From: Saccharothrix ecbatanensis
Lineage (GTDB): Bacteria > Actinomycetota > Actinomycetes > Mycobacteriales > Pseudonocardiaceae
Direction of reading: 5' to 3'
DNA length: 64,000 bases
NCBI RefSeq assembly: GCF_014205015.1
Contig: NZ_JACHMO010000001.1
Coordinates: 9,114,001-9,178,000, forward strand
Part shown: positions 1 through 9,520 of the stretch, piece after piece
Layout of the letters: each line of letters opens with the position of its first letter
How positions within the stretch are numbered: position 1 is the stretch's first letter
Notes under the pieces: model-generated
The model's input: the letters and a program-made list of their open reading frames with translations, nothing else
Database searches by the model: none
Told to the model about the DNA's origin: nothing
Translations under genes and position numbers: made by a program

Positions 1-345
1 GCCCGCGCCCTCGACCAAGGTCACCTTGTTGGCCTTGACCAGGCCCTGGAGACCCTTGTACAGGCGGCTGACCACGCCGTCCTTGTAGGAGTTCACGCCC
101 GCGATGTCGATGCCCTCCAGCGAGGACTTCACCCCGAACTGGTCACCCTCGCGCGCGTTGTCCGCGACCTCCGCCGCGTGCAGCAGCGCCTTGGTCGGGA
201 TGCAGCCGCGGTGCAGGCACGTGCCCCCCAGCTTGTCCTTCTCGACCAGGATGACGGACAGGCCCAGCTCGGCCGCGCGGAACGCGCAGGCATAGCCGCC
301 CGAGCCGCCACCGAGGATCACAAGGTCGGCGGACGTGTCGGTCAC
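1..345 (-). CDS. lpd: Dihydrolipoyl dehydrogenase (E3), 5' end only
   Basis: This FAD-dependent oxidoreductase re-oxidises the lipoyl groups of 2-oxoacid dehydrogenase complexes with NAD+. Only the first 115 codons lie in the window; the gene runs off the left edge. The N-terminus carries the dinucleotide-binding glycine cluster (ILGGGSGGYACAFRAAELG, residues 10-28) and the redox-active disulphide motif GGTCLHRGCIPTK with C43 and C48. Translation starts at a GTG preceded by GGGAG seven bases upstream. The next gene to the right is divergent and is followed by pepA, the usual actinobacterial neighbourhood of lpd. Other flavoprotein disulphide reductases share the motif, but the spacing CLHRGC fits lipoamide dehydrogenase best. 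Confidence 0.93.
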   Translation of the reverse strand, partial: MTDTSADLVILGGGSGGYACAFRAAELGLSVILVEKDKLGGTCLHRGCIPTKALLHAAEVADNAREGDQFGVKSSLEGIDIAGVNSYKDGVVSRLYKGLQGLVKANKVTLVEGAG

Positions 346-567
346 GTGATCTCCCTGGAGAGCTTGGATGCCTTACTTCGCGCGGGTGCGCGCGTGTGGC
401 TGCCATCTTGTCACTATCGCGCGGATGCCGGCGACGCGGTGTCCTGTTGGCGGGAGATGACGTGCCCTGTCGGCGGGCGGCCGGGTGTCCTGTTGGGAGG
501 ATTTGCCCCCGCCTTCACACCCGTTCCGGCACGATGGTGCGGAGAAGTCCCGGCAGGAGGTGGCCCG

Positions 568-885
568 GTGGGCCTGTTCGACCGTTTTCGCAGGAAGCAG
601 CGCCCGGGTGTGCTGCGTTCGGCCACGTCCACGGACACCGGTCACCTGGAGCAGTGGGCGGGTGCGCGGCGGGGTGTCGAGGCGTACGTCGAGCCGAAGA
701 CGACCGTGACGGAGACCACGATCGTGCTGGTCGCGCACGACGGCGAGTGGACGCGGCGCCGGATCGACGGCACGGACGGCGCCAAGCGCCTGGCGAAGAA
801 GCTGGCGATCCCGATCTACGACGCGGGGATCGTCGGGTACCCGAAGCGGATGCGCGAGTACTCCCGGCGCAAGAACCAGGCTTGA
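568..885 (+). CDS. Small conserved hypothetical protein, 105 aa
   Basis: No function is recognised. The start is the GTG at 568, preceded by AGGAGG with seven bases of spacing; reading further upstream in the same frame gives an arginine-rich, unlikely N-terminus. The product starts MGLFDRFRRKQRPG, contains an acidic/hydrophobic stretch (TTIVLVAHDGEWTRRR) and ends in a basic tail (RMREYSRRKNQA). There is no signal peptide or membrane segment. It is divergent from lpd and convergent with pepA, and a strong hairpin separates it from pepA. Confidence 0.75.
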   Translation: MGLFDRFRRKQRPGVLRSATSTDTGHLEQWAGARRGVEAYVEPKTTVTETTIVLVAHDGEWTRRRIDGTDGAKRLAKKLAIPIYDAGIVGYPKRMREYSRRKNQA

Positions 886-943
886 TCGGGAGTTTCAGTC
901 CCTAGTGGACGATCGTCGTGCTCGGCGTGGCAACGGTTTGTGC

Positions 944-973
944 CCGGGTCGACCCCTTGTGAGGTCGACCCGG
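944..973. terminator. Bidirectional hairpin between convergent genes
   Basis: Arms CCGGGTCGACC (944-954) and GGTCGACCCGG (963-973) form a perfect 11-bp stem with an 8-base loop. The stem can be lengthened by imperfect pairing outward to about 934-983. It sits between the stop at 885 and the pepA stop at 985. There is no clear T-run, as is common for actinobacterial terminators. Confidence 0.6.
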
Positions 974-984
974 AGCACCAACCG

Positions 985-2481
985 CTAGCCGTTCGCCGCG
1001 ATGTCGGCCAACACCGCCGCGAGGGTGCGCACCGGAACGCCGGTGCCGCCCTTGGTGGTGTACCCGTACGGACCACCGGAGTGGAACGACGGCCCGGCCA
1101 CGTCGATGTGCGCCCAGGTCACGCCCTCGGCCACGAACTCGCGCAGGAACACGCCCGCGGTGAGCATGCCGCCGAACCGGTGCCCGGACACGTTCGAGAG
1201 GTCCGCCACCCGGGACTCGAGGTCGCCGCGCAGCTCCTCCGGCAACGGCATGGCCCACGCCTGCTCGCCCACCGCACGCCCCAGCTCGGCGACGCGGTCG
1301 CGGAAGTCCTCGGTGCCCATGACACCGGACGTCCGCTTGCCGAGCGACACGAGCTGCGCGCCGGTCAGCGTGGACGTCTCGATCAGGTAGTCCGGCTGGT
1401 CCTCGCACGCCCGCACGATCGCGTCGGACAGGACCAGCCTGCCCTCGGCGTCGGTGTTGAGCACCTCGACGGTCTTGCCGCCGTACATGGTCAGCACGTC
1501 ACCGGGCCGGTAGGCGGTGCCGGACGGCATGTTCTCCGCCATCGGCGCCCACGCGGTGATCTCCAGCGGGTACTTCAGCTTCGCGGCCAGGACGACGGTG
1601 GCGATCACGGCCGCCGCGCCGCCCATGTCCGAGGTCATCTCGTCCATGCCCGCGGCCGGCTTGATCGAGATGCCGCCGGTGTCGAACGTGATGCCCTTGC
1701 CGATCAGCGCGACCTTCTTGCCGGCCTTCGGGCCGCGGTACGTGATGCGGACCAGTCGCGGGGCACGGCTGGAGCCGCCGCCGACGGCGAGGATGCCGCC
1801 GAAGCCCTGCTTGCGCAGCGCCTTCTCGTCCAGCACCTCGACCTCGAGCCCTTCGGCCTTGGCCAGGGCGGCGGCCTTCTCCGCGAACGACGCCGGGAAC
1901 AGGTCGTTCGGCGGGGTGTTGACGAAATCGCGGGTCGTGGCGACGGCCTCGGCGATCGCGGAGGACGCCTTGAGCGTCGCCCGGTGCGCCCGGATGTTGC
2001 CCTCGGCCGGCGCGACGAAGTCGACCTTGCCGACCGCGTCGTCGCCCTTGTCCGACTTGTACGCGGTGAACGAGTACGCGCCCAGCACGGTGCCCTCGAT
2101 CGCGGGCCCGAGGTGCAGGGCGGACAACGTGGAGATCGCGCGCTTGCGGCCGGCCAACGCACGGGCGGCGGCGCCGGACGCGCGGCGGACCTGCTCCTCG
2201 GTCACGGTGCCGTCGGCGGCGGGCTTGCCCAGGCCGACCGCGAGCACGACGCGGGCGCCGACCTTGCCCGCGGACGGCAGGGTGACGACCTCCTCGGCCT
2301 TGCCGCTCGCGCCGACGGCGTCGAGCAGGTCGAGCAGCGTGCCGTCGAACGCGGCGTTCACCGCCTCGGACGCGCCGGCGAGGGCGAGGCCGTCCGGGCC
2401 CTGGAGTGTTCCCACCACCACGGCATCGGCGGCGGTGCTGCTCGGGTCACTGTCGGTGATGGCCAGTTTCGGCGCGGTCAC
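985..2481 (-). CDS. pepA: Leucyl aminopeptidase (M17 family)
   Basis: This cytosolic di-metal aminopeptidase removes N-terminal residues from peptides during protein turnover. The protein has 498 residues, the usual M17 length. The catalytic C-terminal domain carries the family signature NTDAEGRL at residues 342-349 and the metal/lysine motif [10 protein letters not shown] at 262-271. The N-terminal macro-like domain is less conserved. It corresponds to pepB (Rv2213) in the syntenic M. tuberculosis block. The gene is convergent with the small gene at 568-885 and divergent from the permease at 2677. The start is an ATG in a region with a weak GGAG-type site. Confidence 0.96.
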   Translation of the reverse strand: MTAPKLAITDSDPSSTAADAVVVGTLQGPDGLALAGASEAVNAAFDGTLLDLLDAVGASGKAEEVVTLPSAGKVGARVVLAVGLGKPAADGTVTEEQVRRASGAAARALAGRKRAISTLSALHLGPAIEGTVLGAYSFTAYKSDKGDDAVGKVDFVAPAEGNIRAHRATLKASSAIAEAVATTRDFVNTPPNDLFPASFAEKAAALAKAEGLEVEVLDEKALRKQGFGGILAVGGGSSRAPRLVRITYRGPKAGKKVALIGKGITFDTGGISIKPAAGMDEMTSDMGGAAAVIATVVLAAKLKYPLEITAWAPMAENMPSGTAYRPGDVLTMYGGKTVEVLNTDAEGRLVLSDAIVRACEDQPDYLIETSTLTGAQLVSLGKRTSGVMGTEDFRDRVAELGRAVGEQAWAMPLPEELRGDLESRVADLSNVSGHRFGGMLTAGVFLREFVAEGVTWAHIDVAGPSFHSGGPYGYTTKGGTGVPVRTLAAVLADIAANG

Positions 2482-2676
2482 TGCGGCTCCTTGACGGGGT
2501 CCTCCCGGCGCTTCCTGGTCTTGCGGCGGGATCGGGGTGGATCGTGACGAATGCTAAAGGTGTCGTTCACACCGGGGACGCCCGCACCTTCGATCGCAAG
2601 GAGTAACAATTAACACGAATGGGGGTCGACCGGTCGGCCGGTCGTACTCACCCGCCGCGTGTGTAACTGTGTACCG

Positions 2677-3915
2677 GTGACAGTCACGCCCCGTGCCGGG
2701 GCCGTGGTGCTCGCTCTCGGTGCGACGTTGGGGGCCGGTGTTTTCACCGGGTTCGCCCCCGCCGCGGCACTCGCGGGTCCTTGGTTGATCCCAGGGCTCG
2801 TGCTGGCCGCGGTGACCGCGTTGTGCTGCGCGTTCTCCACCGCTGACCAGCACCGCGCCTACCCGGACGCCCCCGGCGGCTACGCCTACATCCGAAATCA
2901 ACTCGGTCCTTGGCCCGCGCGCATCGGCGCCAGCGCCCACCTGGTCGGCAGAGCCGGGATCGCCGCCGCGTTGGCCGGGATGTTCGGCGCGTACGTGGTC
3001 CCCGAATATCGGGTGGCGGCGGCGTTGGGGCTGATCGTGGTGGTGACGGCGCTCGGGGTGGCGGGCTTCGAGTGGAGTGCCCGTCTGAGCATGGCTGCCG
3101 TGGGTGTGGTGGTCGGGGTGCTCGCGTTGGTCGTGCTTGTGTGCTTTTCGGTGGCTCCGCCGGAGAACCCTGTGGTGGGGGATGGGGTGGGAGGCGGGCC
3201 GGGCTTCGATGGGCTCATGGGTGCGTCGTTGTTGCTGTTCACGGCGTTCGTGGGGTTCGAGCGGGTGACCGCGCCGCAACGTGGTGACCGGGTGTTCTCC
3301 GCTCGTGCGCTGCACTTCGCGGTGCCGGTGGTGATCGGTGTCGTGCTGGTGGTGTGCATCGCGGTGTGCGTGGCGGTGCTGCGGCAGCTCGGTCCGGCTC
3401 GCCTGGCGTTGTCGCCCGCGCCGTTGCGGGACGCGTTGATCGTGGCGGACGGGCGTTGGCTGCTGCCGGTGCTCGGGTTCGGTGCGGCGGTGGCGGCGGT
3501 GTCGTCGCTGTACTTCGTGTTCGCGTCGTCGCGGCGGACGTTGGTGGGGATGGCTGAGGCCGGGGACCTGCCGGCGGTCCGGTCGAGTTGGGCGTTCGAG
3601 GTGGTCAGCGCGTTGCTGGCGGTGGTGGGCGTGGTGGCGTTGCCGCCGTCCACGGCGCTGGCGGTGGGGGCGTGTGGGACGGCGTTCTATTACGGCTTCA
3701 CCAACGCGTCGGCGCGTGTGCTGCTCCAGGAGGACCGGACTTGGCCGATGCGTACGGCTTGTCTGGGGTTGGGGCTGTCTGTGCTGTTGGCGATGAGTGC
3801 GCCTGCGGATGCTTTGGTCATTACCGGTGTGGTGCTTGCTCTGGGTGTTGGGGTGCTTGCGCTGGGTCGGGGGTTGGGTCGGGTGCGGCAGGCGGCGCGG
3901 GAGGCGGTGCGCTGA
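2677..3915 (+). CDS. APC-superfamily amino acid permease
   Basis: This is a predicted inner-membrane amino acid or polyamine transporter of about 412 residues with roughly 11-12 hydrophobic segments. The first segment has the APC signature of a glycine-rich unwound helix (GATLGAGVFTGF, about residues 14-25), followed by the short PDAPGGYAYIRNQLGPWPAR stretch typical of helix 3 of APC transporters. The substrate cannot be told from sequence. I prefer the GTG at 2677 (product starts MTVTPRAG); an in-frame GTG at 2659 would add six residues, and neither has a clear ribosome-binding site. Codon use shifts toward G-ending codons in the 3' half. It stands alone, divergent from pepA. Confidence 0.85.
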   Translation: MTVTPRAGAVVLALGATLGAGVFTGFAPAAALAGPWLIPGLVLAAVTALCCAFSTADQHRAYPDAPGGYAYIRNQLGPWPARIGASAHLVGRAGIAAALAGMFGAYVVPEYRVAAALGLIVVVTALGVAGFEWSARLSMAAVGVVVGVLALVVLVCFSVAPPENPVVGDGVGGGPGFDGLMGASLLLFTAFVGFERVTAPQRGDRVFSARALHFAVPVVIGVVLVVCIAVCVAVLRQLGPARLALSPAPLRDALIVADGRWLLPVLGFGAAVAAVSSLYFVFASSRRTLVGMAEAGDLPAVRSSWAFEVVSALLAVVGVVALPPSTALAVGACGTAFYYGFTNASARVLLQEDRTWPMRTACLGLGLSVLLAMSAPADALVITGVVLALGVGVLALGRGLGRVRQAAREAVR

Positions 3916-4001
3916 ACCGCGAGTAGGCCGTCCGGATGGTCGGATGTCCGAGCGTCGGGACAGCGATTTTCTGACGTCCCATAGGCGGCTATCGTGCTGA
4001 C

Positions 4002-5102
4002 ATGACGACAGCGTTGCCTTTCACCCGGACCCCCAACCCGCAGCCGGCGACCCCGGAGCGCGTTGCGGAGGTACTCGCGAAGCCGGGCTTCGGGCAGCAC
4101 TTCACCGACCACATGGTGACGATCCGCTGGAACCGCGAACAGGGCTGGCACGACGCCGCGGTCGAGCCCTACCACTCGCTGGAGCTGGACCCGGCGGCCA
4201 TGGTGCTGCACTACGGCCAGGCGATCTTCGAAGGGCTCAAGGCGTACCGCCAGCCCGACGGATCGATCGCGTCCTTCCGCCCGTCGGCCAACGCCGAGCG
4301 CTTCCGCTCGTCCGCGCGCCGGTTGGCCATGCCCGAGCTGCCGGACGAGCTGTTCCTGGAGTCGATCCGGGAGTTGCTCGCGGTGGACTCCCGATGGGTG
4401 CCCGCGATTCCCGAGGAGTCGCTGTACCTGCGGCCGTTCTTGTACGCCACCGAGAAGGGCTTGGGCGTGCGGCCCGCGACGGAGTACCTGTACGTGCTCA
4501 TCGCGTCGCCCGCCGGGTCGTACTTCGCCGGTGGGCTGAAGCCCGTGACGGTGTGGCTGTCGACGGAGTACGTGCGCGCGGCGCCGGGTGGCACGGGGGC
4601 GGCCAAGTTCGCGGGCAACTACGCGGCGTCGTTGGTGGCGCAGGCGCAGGCCGCCGACCAGGGCTGCGACCAGGTCGTGTGGCTGGACGCGGTGGAGCGG
4701 CGGTGGGTCGAAGAGATGGGTGGGATGAACCTGTTCTTCGTCCTGGGTTCGGGTGCGGACGCCAAGGTGGTCACGCCGGAGTTGTCCGGAGCGTTGCTGC
4801 CGGGGATCACGCGTGATTCGTTGCTGCGGTTGGCGGCTGATTTCGGTTATGGGATTGAGGAGCGGCGGATTTCCACTGAAGAGTGGGAGAAGAAGGCCGA
4901 GTCCGGTGAGTTGACCGAGGTGTTCGCGTGTGGGACTGCGGCGGTGATCACGCCGGTTGGGCACGTGAAGCACGCGGATGGGGAGTTCAGTGTTTCCGGT
5001 GGTCGTACTGGGGACGTGACCATGCAGTTGCGCAACCACCTGACTTCGATTCAGCAAGGGCTTGTGGCTGATCCGCATGGGTGGATGGCGAAAATCGGTT
5101 AA
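4002..5102 (+). CDS. ilvE: Branched-chain amino acid aminotransferase
   Basis: This PLP enzyme (fold type IV) performs the last step of valine, leucine and isoleucine synthesis and the first step of their breakdown. The 366-residue protein shows the family's EGLKAYR motif near residue 75 and the PLP-lysine region ([12 protein letters not shown], near residue 205), then [10 protein letters not shown] and [11 protein letters not shown] towards the C-terminus. It corresponds to Rv2210c. The ATG start has no close competitor. It is convergent with cobS, with a 185-base gap full of inverted repeats. Confidence 0.96.
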   Translation: MTTALPFTRTPNPQPATPERVAEVLAKPGFGQHFTDHMVTIRWNREQGWHDAAVEPYHSLELDPAAMVLHYGQAIFEGLKAYRQPDGSIASFRPSANAERFRSSARRLAMPELPDELFLESIRELLAVDSRWVPAIPEESLYLRPFLYATEKGLGVRPATEYLYVLIASPAGSYFAGGLKPVTVWLSTEYVRAAPGGTGAAKFAGNYAASLVAQAQAADQGCDQVVWLDAVERRWVEEMGGMNLFFVLGSGADAKVVTPELSGALLPGITRDSLLRLAADFGYGIEERRISTEEWEKKAESGELTEVFACGTAAVITPVGHVKHADGEFSVSGGRTGDVTMQLRNHLTSIQQGLVADPHGWMAKIG

Positions 5103-5112
5103 GGGGCGGGTT

Positions 5113-5131
5113 CGGGTTCTGAGGGAACCCG
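5113..5131 (+). terminator. Hairpin just downstream of ilvE
   Basis: CGGGTTC (5113-5119) and GAACCCG (5125-5131) pair perfectly around a five-base loop, 11 bases after the ilvE stop. There is no T-run, so termination is inferred from position. Confidence 0.45.
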
Positions 5132-5142
5132 TGCTTGAGTCC

Positions 5143-5276
5143 GGATCGATTTGACATGGGGCCCGTACGGGCACCCCAGGCAGGCCAAAGCCGGGCAGGC
5201 TTGGCGGGAAGTGCGTCCGCCAAGCCTGCCCGGCTTCGACCAGCCTATGGCACCCGAACCCATGTCAAATCGATCC
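5143..5276. repeat. Nested inverted-repeat element between ilvE and cobS
   Basis: The outer arms GGATCGATTTGACATGGG (5143-5160) and CCCATGTCAAATCGATCC (5259-5276) are perfect 18-bp complements. The inner arms AAGCCGGGCAGGCTTGGCGG (5188-5207) and CCGCCAAGCCTGCCCGGCTT (5217-5236) are perfect 20-bp complements around a nine-base loop. A separate 12-bp palindrome GCCCGTACGGGC lies at 5161-5172, and the sequence between outer and inner arms is partly complementary too. The whole 134-base unit can fold into one long hairpin. It could be a bidirectional terminator or a small palindromic mobile element; no coding is seen in it. Confidence 0.85.
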
Positions 5277-5287
5277 TCGTCGGCCAC

Positions 5288-5992
5288 CTACAGCGAGTTG
5301 ATGGCCAGGACGGTCAAGGTGGCCGTTTCGCAGGCTGCGCCCAGCACATCGCCGGTGATGCCGCCGAATCGTTTGCGGGTGTGGTGGATCAGGGCCCAAA
5401 TTAGGACTGCGGCTACGGCGATTGAGAGCGGGCCCTGGATGGGGTGTACGAAATAGCCTGCTATGGCCAGGATTGTCCACCATGTTGCTGCCAGCCATAT
5501 TGGTTGGGTGCCGGCTACTAGTGCGCCTAGGCCTTCGGGGCGGGCGGCTGGGATGCCTTGTAGGCAGCAGAGGATGAATGCGGCTCGGCCTGCGGTCAGG
5601 GCGAGTAGTACGGCTGTCCAGTGGACGGTGGGGAATGCGGCGGCCTGCGCGCCTAGGACGACGATCAGCGCTACTACTGCGAATGGGCCTGCGCCGCCGT
5701 CTTTCATCACTGCCAGCGCGCGTTCTGGTGGGCCGTAGCAGCCTAGGCCGTCGGCAGTGTCGGCTAGGCCGTCCAGGTGCATGCCTCGGGTGGCCAGGGC
5801 TAGGAAGCCGACGGCCAGGAAGCCTGCTAGTAGGTCGGGTAGTGGTGCTTGGAGCAGTGCGATTACGGCCGCGCCTAGTAGTAGGCCCACTAGGGGTGCG
5901 AGCGTGATGGCTCGTTGTGCTGCCCGCGCGTCGACCTTGTCGGAGGCGACGCGGACGGGCAGCACCGTCAGCCAGGAGAGTGCCAACCGCAT
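5288..5992 (-). CDS. cobS: Adenosylcobinamide-GDP ribazoletransferase (cobalamin synthase)
   Basis: This membrane enzyme joins adenosylcobinamide-GDP to alpha-ribazole (phosphate) to complete adenosylcobalamin. The 234-residue protein is mostly hydrophobic, with several membrane spans. It contains the family motif region TRGMHLDGLADTADGLG (about residues 68-84) followed by MKDGGAGPFAV, which supply the metal-binding acidic residues. It is the last gene of the cobU-cobT-cobS operon; its ATG overlaps the cobT TGA by one base. It corresponds to Rv2208. Confidence 0.95.
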   Translation of the reverse strand: MRLALSWLTVLPVRVASDKVDARAAQRAITLAPLVGLLLGAAVIALLQAPLPDLLAGFLAVGFLALATRGMHLDGLADTADGLGCYGPPERALAVMKDGGAGPFAVVALIVVLGAQAAAFPTVHWTAVLLALTAGRAAFILCCLQGIPAARPEGLGALVAGTQPIWLAATWWTILAIAGYFVHPIQGPLSIAVAAVLIWALIHHTRKRFGGITGDVLGAACETATLTVLAINSL

Positions 5993-7029
5993 CAGGCGGG
6001 TCCGGAGACGCCCGCGCTGTCGAAGGTCGCCATCTCGGCCAGGATGCGGGTCGCCATCACTACCAGTGGCAGCGCTGCGACTGCGCCTGAGCCCTCACCT
6101 AGTCGCATGTCGAACTCCAGCAACGGTTCCAGGCTCAGGTGGCCCAGGGCCAGTGCGTGCGAGGGCTCGGCGGAACGGTGGCCGGCTACCCACCACTCGC
6201 GTGCGCCCGGTGCCAGTTCCTCGGCGACGACGGCCGCTGCGCCGGAGACCACGCCGTCCAGGATGACGGGGGTCTTGCGCACTGCCGCTTGCGCCAGGAA
6301 GCCGGCCATGGCGGCGATGTCCGCGCCTGACGCGGCGGCCAGCAGGGCTACCGGGTCGTTGATCACGGGTCGTGCGCGGCGGAGGGCGTCTCGGATTGCG
6401 GCTGTTTTGCGCATCCAGCCTTGGTCGTCGATGCCCGTGCCACGGCCGACCACGGCGACCGGTTCTGATCCGGTCAGCGCGGCGATGAGCACCGCTGCCG
6501 GTGTCGTGTTGCCGATGCCCATGTCGCCGGCGATGAGCAGGTCTGCGCCGCCATCTACTTCGTCGTCCACTAGCTTGCGGCCCGTCTCGATGGCCCGCTC
6601 GGCCTCTTCGAGGGTCAGCGCGTCCTCGCGGTCGATGGAGCCTGAACTGCGGCGCACCTTGAGGTCGCCTACCGACGTCTCCGAGTCGACCGACATGTCG
6701 ACCACGCGCACCGTCGCGCCGGCCACGTTGGCCAGCACGTTCACCGCCGCGCCACCGGACAGGAAGTTGGCCACCATCTGGCCGGTGACCTCGCTCGGGT
6801 ACGCCGACACGCCGTGCCTCGCCACCCCATGATCACCCGCGAACACCACTACGCGGGGTCGGGTGAATGGTCTGGGCGGGCATTTGCCCTGGCATCCCGC
6901 GACCCAGATGCCCAGGTCCTCCAGCCTGCCCAGCGAACCGGGGGGCTTGGTGAGGGAGCCGTGCCTGGCGACGGCCTGGCTCCGGGCGTCCTCGCTCGGC
7001 GGCTCGACGGGCGGGAACTCGATCGTCAC
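5992..7029 (-). CDS. cobT: Nicotinate-nucleotide--dimethylbenzimidazole phosphoribosyltransferase
   Basis: This enzyme makes alpha-ribazole phosphate, the lower-ligand nucleotide of cobalamin, from a benzimidazole and nicotinate mononucleotide. The 345-residue protein has the substrate-binding [12 protein letters not shown] motif and, near the C-terminus, [14 protein letters not shown] with the catalytic glutamate seen in the family. Its start overlaps the end of cobU by four bases, and its stop overlaps the cobS start, so the three are probably translated in a coupled way. It corresponds to Rv2207. Confidence 0.96.
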   Translation of the reverse strand: MTIEFPPVEPPSEDARSQAVARHGSLTKPPGSLGRLEDLGIWVAGCQGKCPPRPFTRPRVVVFAGDHGVARHGVSAYPSEVTGQMVANFLSGGAAVNVLANVAGATVRVVDMSVDSETSVGDLKVRRSSGSIDREDALTLEEAERAIETGRKLVDDEVDGGADLLIAGDMGIGNTTPAAVLIAALTGSEPVAVVGRGTGIDDQGWMRKTAAIRDALRRARPVINDPVALLAAASGADIAAMAGFLAQAAVRKTPVILDGVVSGAAAVVAEELAPGAREWWVAGHRSAEPSHALALGHLSLEPLLEFDMRLGEGSGAVAALPLVVMATRILAEMATFDSAGVSGPA

Positions 7030-7583
7030 CGACTACCTCCGGGTTCGCGCAGTCGCAGTGGGATTCCGGCGACGACCAGCAGCACCTCGTCGCACACCTC
7101 GGCCAGCCGCGCGTTGAGCGAACCGAGGTGATCACGGAAGAGCCTGCCAGAGTGCGTGCTGGGCACGACGCCTAGGCCGACCTCCGCCGACACCAAGACC
7201 AACCGGGCGCGGGTGTGGGCCACCGCGCGGACCAGTGCGGCGCACTCGTGCTCGACCTGGCCCATGCCGTGGCCTTCCCATGCGCCTGCGTCGTCCAGCA
7301 CGCCGTTGAGCCAGGTGGCGATGTCGTCCACCAGGATCGGCGGGTCGGACTCGCTGGTGGCGGTGAGAAGGGTGATGAGGTCGTTGGGCGCGGGCGCCTC
7401 GACCGTGTTCCACGTCGTGGGACGGCGGGCCACGTGCTGGGCGATCCGCAGCTCCCAGTCCGCGTCGTCCGGGTACCGCCGCGCGGTGGCCACGTACGTC
7501 ACGACGTCGTCGGCCACCAGCCCTTCGGCGTGCGCGGACTTGCCTGAACGGGCACCGCCCAACACCAGTGTCCGACGCGTCAC
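7026..7583 (-). CDS. cobU: Bifunctional adenosylcobinamide kinase / adenosylcobinamide-phosphate guanylyltransferase
   Basis: This enzyme phosphorylates adenosylcobinamide and transfers GMP to it, producing the substrate for CobS. The 185-residue protein starts with [20 protein letters not shown], a P-loop at about residues 9-16. It also has the family's [20 protein letters not shown] segment, whose distal histidine region carries the GMP-acceptor site. I chose the GTG at 7583, which has GGAG six bases upstream; longer in-frame readings lack homology-like sequence. It is the first gene of the operon, divergent from the small gene at 7660. No cobalamin riboswitch is visible upstream. Confidence 0.93.
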   Translation of the reverse strand: MTRRTLVLGGARSGKSAHAEGLVADDVVTYVATARRYPDDADWELRIAQHVARRPTTWNTVEAPAPNDLITLLTATSESDPPILVDDIATWLNGVLDDAGAWEGHGMGQVEHECAALVRAVAHTRARLVLVSAEVGLGVVPSTHSGRLFRDHLGSLNARLAEVCDEVLLVVAGIPLRLREPGGSR

Positions 7584-7659
7584 ACCGCACTCCAACTGTT
7601 CCGAGAGGACATAGCCTGACCGGGACGTTACCCGGAGTGCACATCGGGAGGAGATCGTC

Positions 7660-7860
7660 GTGGAGTACCGCTGGAGGTACCAGGACGAGCAGGGCCGCGA
7701 CGTCGACGGGCCGAAGGTCGCGTTCCCGGACCAGACCGCGGCCGAGGACTGGTTCGGCGCGGCGTGGGGCGAGTTGCGGGAGGCCGGTGTCGCCCAGGTG
7801 ACGCTGCTGCGCAACGAGTCCGAGGTCTACGGCCCGATGTCCCTCGCCCCGGCCGAGTAG
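7660..7860 (+). CDS. Small conserved hypothetical protein, 66 aa
   Basis: The function is unknown. The GTG start has GGGAGGAG upstream. The product is acidic and aromatic-rich (MEYRWRYQDEQGRDVDGPKV at the start, VYGPMSLAPAE at the end), soluble and without a signal. It is divergent from cobU. Its last 71 bases (7790-7860) are repeated with only two differences at 9582-9652, next to a copied end of the aldo/keto reductase gene, so this gene marks the left edge of a rearranged segment. Confidence 0.75.
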   Translation: MEYRWRYQDEQGRDVDGPKVAFPDQTAAEDWFGAAWGELREAGVAQVTLLRNESEVYGPMSLAPAE

Positions 7861-7977
7861 CCGGGATGGGGAGAAGGTCGGCAAGGTGGAGCTGTTTCCC
7901 GGTGGTCCGGGTCGCCTTCGCCGGTGATCGCGCGGTGGAGGTCGACTCCGACTGATCGGGGTCCGGCTGGTGGCTGT

Positions 7978-9465
7978 TCAAGGGCTGTCGGTCGGGTGGG
8001 GGCGCAATGCCGCGGTGGCCGCGGCCCGGACGGCTGGATGCGGGTCGTGCAGAGCGGCTGCCAGGCGGTCGTGGAGGTCGGCCGGACCGGTGCGGCCCAG
8101 GGCGGTGGCGGCGTTGGCGCGGACCCGGGGTCTGGGATCGTTCAGAGCGTCCGTCAGTGGCGCGAGCGCTTCGGCGATCGGCAGGCGCCCCAGTGCGGCG
8201 GCGGCGCGGGAGCGGATCAGTTCGTCCTCGTCCTGCAAGGCCCTGGTCAGCACGTGGACGTCGCGTGCTTCGGCGCATTGCCCGATGACCCAGGCAGAGG
8301 CGCGGCGGACGACCGGGTTCCGCTGCCATGAGGGCAGGCGAGGCGGTGCGCCGATCCGGGCGAGGGCTTGTCCGGCTAGCTTGCGGGTCCGCCGGTCGGT
8401 CGTGGTCAGCAGGACCTCCAACAGGGTTGGTGTGACTGAACGGTCGGCCAGCCGCACGAGTCCTGTGAGCGCGACGCGGACGTGGCGGCCGTCACACGCC
8501 GCCGCCAAGCGCCTGACCGCGCGGTGATCACCGTGCTCGGCCAGCACCCGGATGGCGCGTTCGCGGACGGCCGGGTCGCCGTCGTCGGTGGCGGCGAGGG
8601 CGGCGGGGACGACCAGTGGGCCGCCGAGTCGCGACAAGGTCAGCAGGGCGGCCTCGCGGACGGTCGCCTGCGGGTGGTCGAGCATCGATTGGACGGCCGG
8701 CGTCGCCTGGTCCGACCCGATCTTGGCCAGCGCCCCCAGCGCAGCTTGTGTGTTGTCGGGCGTGTGCAGCGCGTTGATTAGCGCGCTGGTCGCGTCGGCG
8801 ATGCGCAGGTGACCGAGGGCGAACGCGACCGCGCATCCGCCTGGGGCGCGGGAACGCAGGTGCTCGATCAGCGCGGGGCCGACGCGAGGGTCGCCTGCAC
8901 GAGCGAGCACGTGGGCGATGTCGTGCGCGCCGCCGTGATCCGCGTTCGGCAACGCGTCGGCCAGGATCATCAGCCGTTGCGGGTGCGCGGATTCGGCGAT
9001 TCGCTGCGTGGCGTAGCGGCGCGTCCAGGACCACGGCCGGCCTGGCCGGTTCACCAGTGCGACGAGCTGGTCGAAGACCTCCGTCACGGTCCGGGCCGTG
9101 AGGCCGCGCACGGCCGACCCGACCACGCTGGAGTCCGGATCGGACAGCGCCTCCACCATGATCGTCTGGTGTGCGGGATCGCGGAGCTCGGCGAGGGCGC
9201 TGATCGCGATGGTGCGCACCGCCCGGCTCGGGTGCGCGGTCATCGCGGCCAACCAGCGGCTACCCGCCGGGTCGGACAGCAGCGCCTTGTCGTGTGCGTG
9301 CTGGTAGAGCTCTTTGTACGCCTCGGTACAGCCGGCCGGTCCCGTCGGCTCGAGGCGGACCAACCGGGCCACTAGATCGTCACCGGAACGCCGGTCGGTC
9401 GGTTCGCGCACGACCTCAGTGAACGGGCAGGCCGGTGAACTGGCGGTGAGCGTTGTCCGTGTCAC
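7978..9465 (-). CDS. HEAT-repeat protein
   Basis: The product is about 495 residues of alpha-helical HEAT (PBS-lyase-like) repeats. Recurrent units of the type DPDSSVVGSAVRGL, HPQATVREAALLTLSRLG, DGDPAVRERAIRVLAEHG and DPRPRVRANAATALGRTG are visible across most of the length. Such solenoids are protein-binding scaffolds; no catalytic domain is seen. The start is uncertain: the GTG at 9465 lies directly beside a strong hairpin, and a downstream GTG could be used. The frame stays open upstream into a copied end of the aldo/keto reductase gene, so a fused product starting near 9582 is formally possible. The gene lies in the rearranged 7.8-12.8 kb segment, absent from the corresponding mycobacterial locus. 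Confidence 0.75.
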   Translation of the reverse strand: MTRTTLTASSPACPFTEVVREPTDRRSGDDLVARLVRLEPTGPAGCTEAYKELYQHAHDKALLSDPAGSRWLAAMTAHPSRAVRTIAISALAELRDPAHQTIMVEALSDPDSSVVGSAVRGLTARTVTEVFDQLVALVNRPGRPWSWTRRYATQRIAESAHPQRLMILADALPNADHGGAHDIAHVLARAGDPRVGPALIEHLRSRAPGGCAVAFALGHLRIADATSALINALHTPDNTQAALGALAKIGSDQATPAVQSMLDHPQATVREAALLTLSRLGGPLVVPAALAATDDGDPAVRERAIRVLAEHGDHRAVRRLAAACDGRHVRVALTGLVRLADRSVTPTLLEVLLTTTDRRTRKLAGQALARIGAPPRLPSWQRNPVVRRASAWVIGQCAEARDVHVLTRALQDEDELIRSRAAAALGRLPIAEALAPLTDALNDPRPRVRANAATALGRTGPADLHDRLAAALHDPHPAVRAAATAALRPHPTDSP

Positions 9466-9466
9466 A

Positions 9467-9499
9467 CGAACGCCCCGCCCGGATCGGGCGGGGCGTTCG
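9467..9499. terminator. Strong hairpin, copy of the aldo/keto reductase terminator region
   Basis: CGAACGCCCCGCCCG (9467-9481) pairs perfectly with CGGGCGGGGCGTTCG (9485-9499), a 15-bp stem with a three-base loop. Like the hairpin at 12644-12680 it begins CGAACG and ends CGTTCG, and it lies the same way relative to a copy of the reductase 3' end. It therefore looks like the terminator belonging to that fragment, now sitting against the HEAT gene start. Confidence 0.65.
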
Positions 9500-9520
9500 G
9501 GCTTGACGCGCGTCAGGGGG

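Noticed and set aside
7584..7659. Cobalamin riboswitch upstream of cobU
   Set aside because: The gap is only 76 bases and has no recognisable B12-box.
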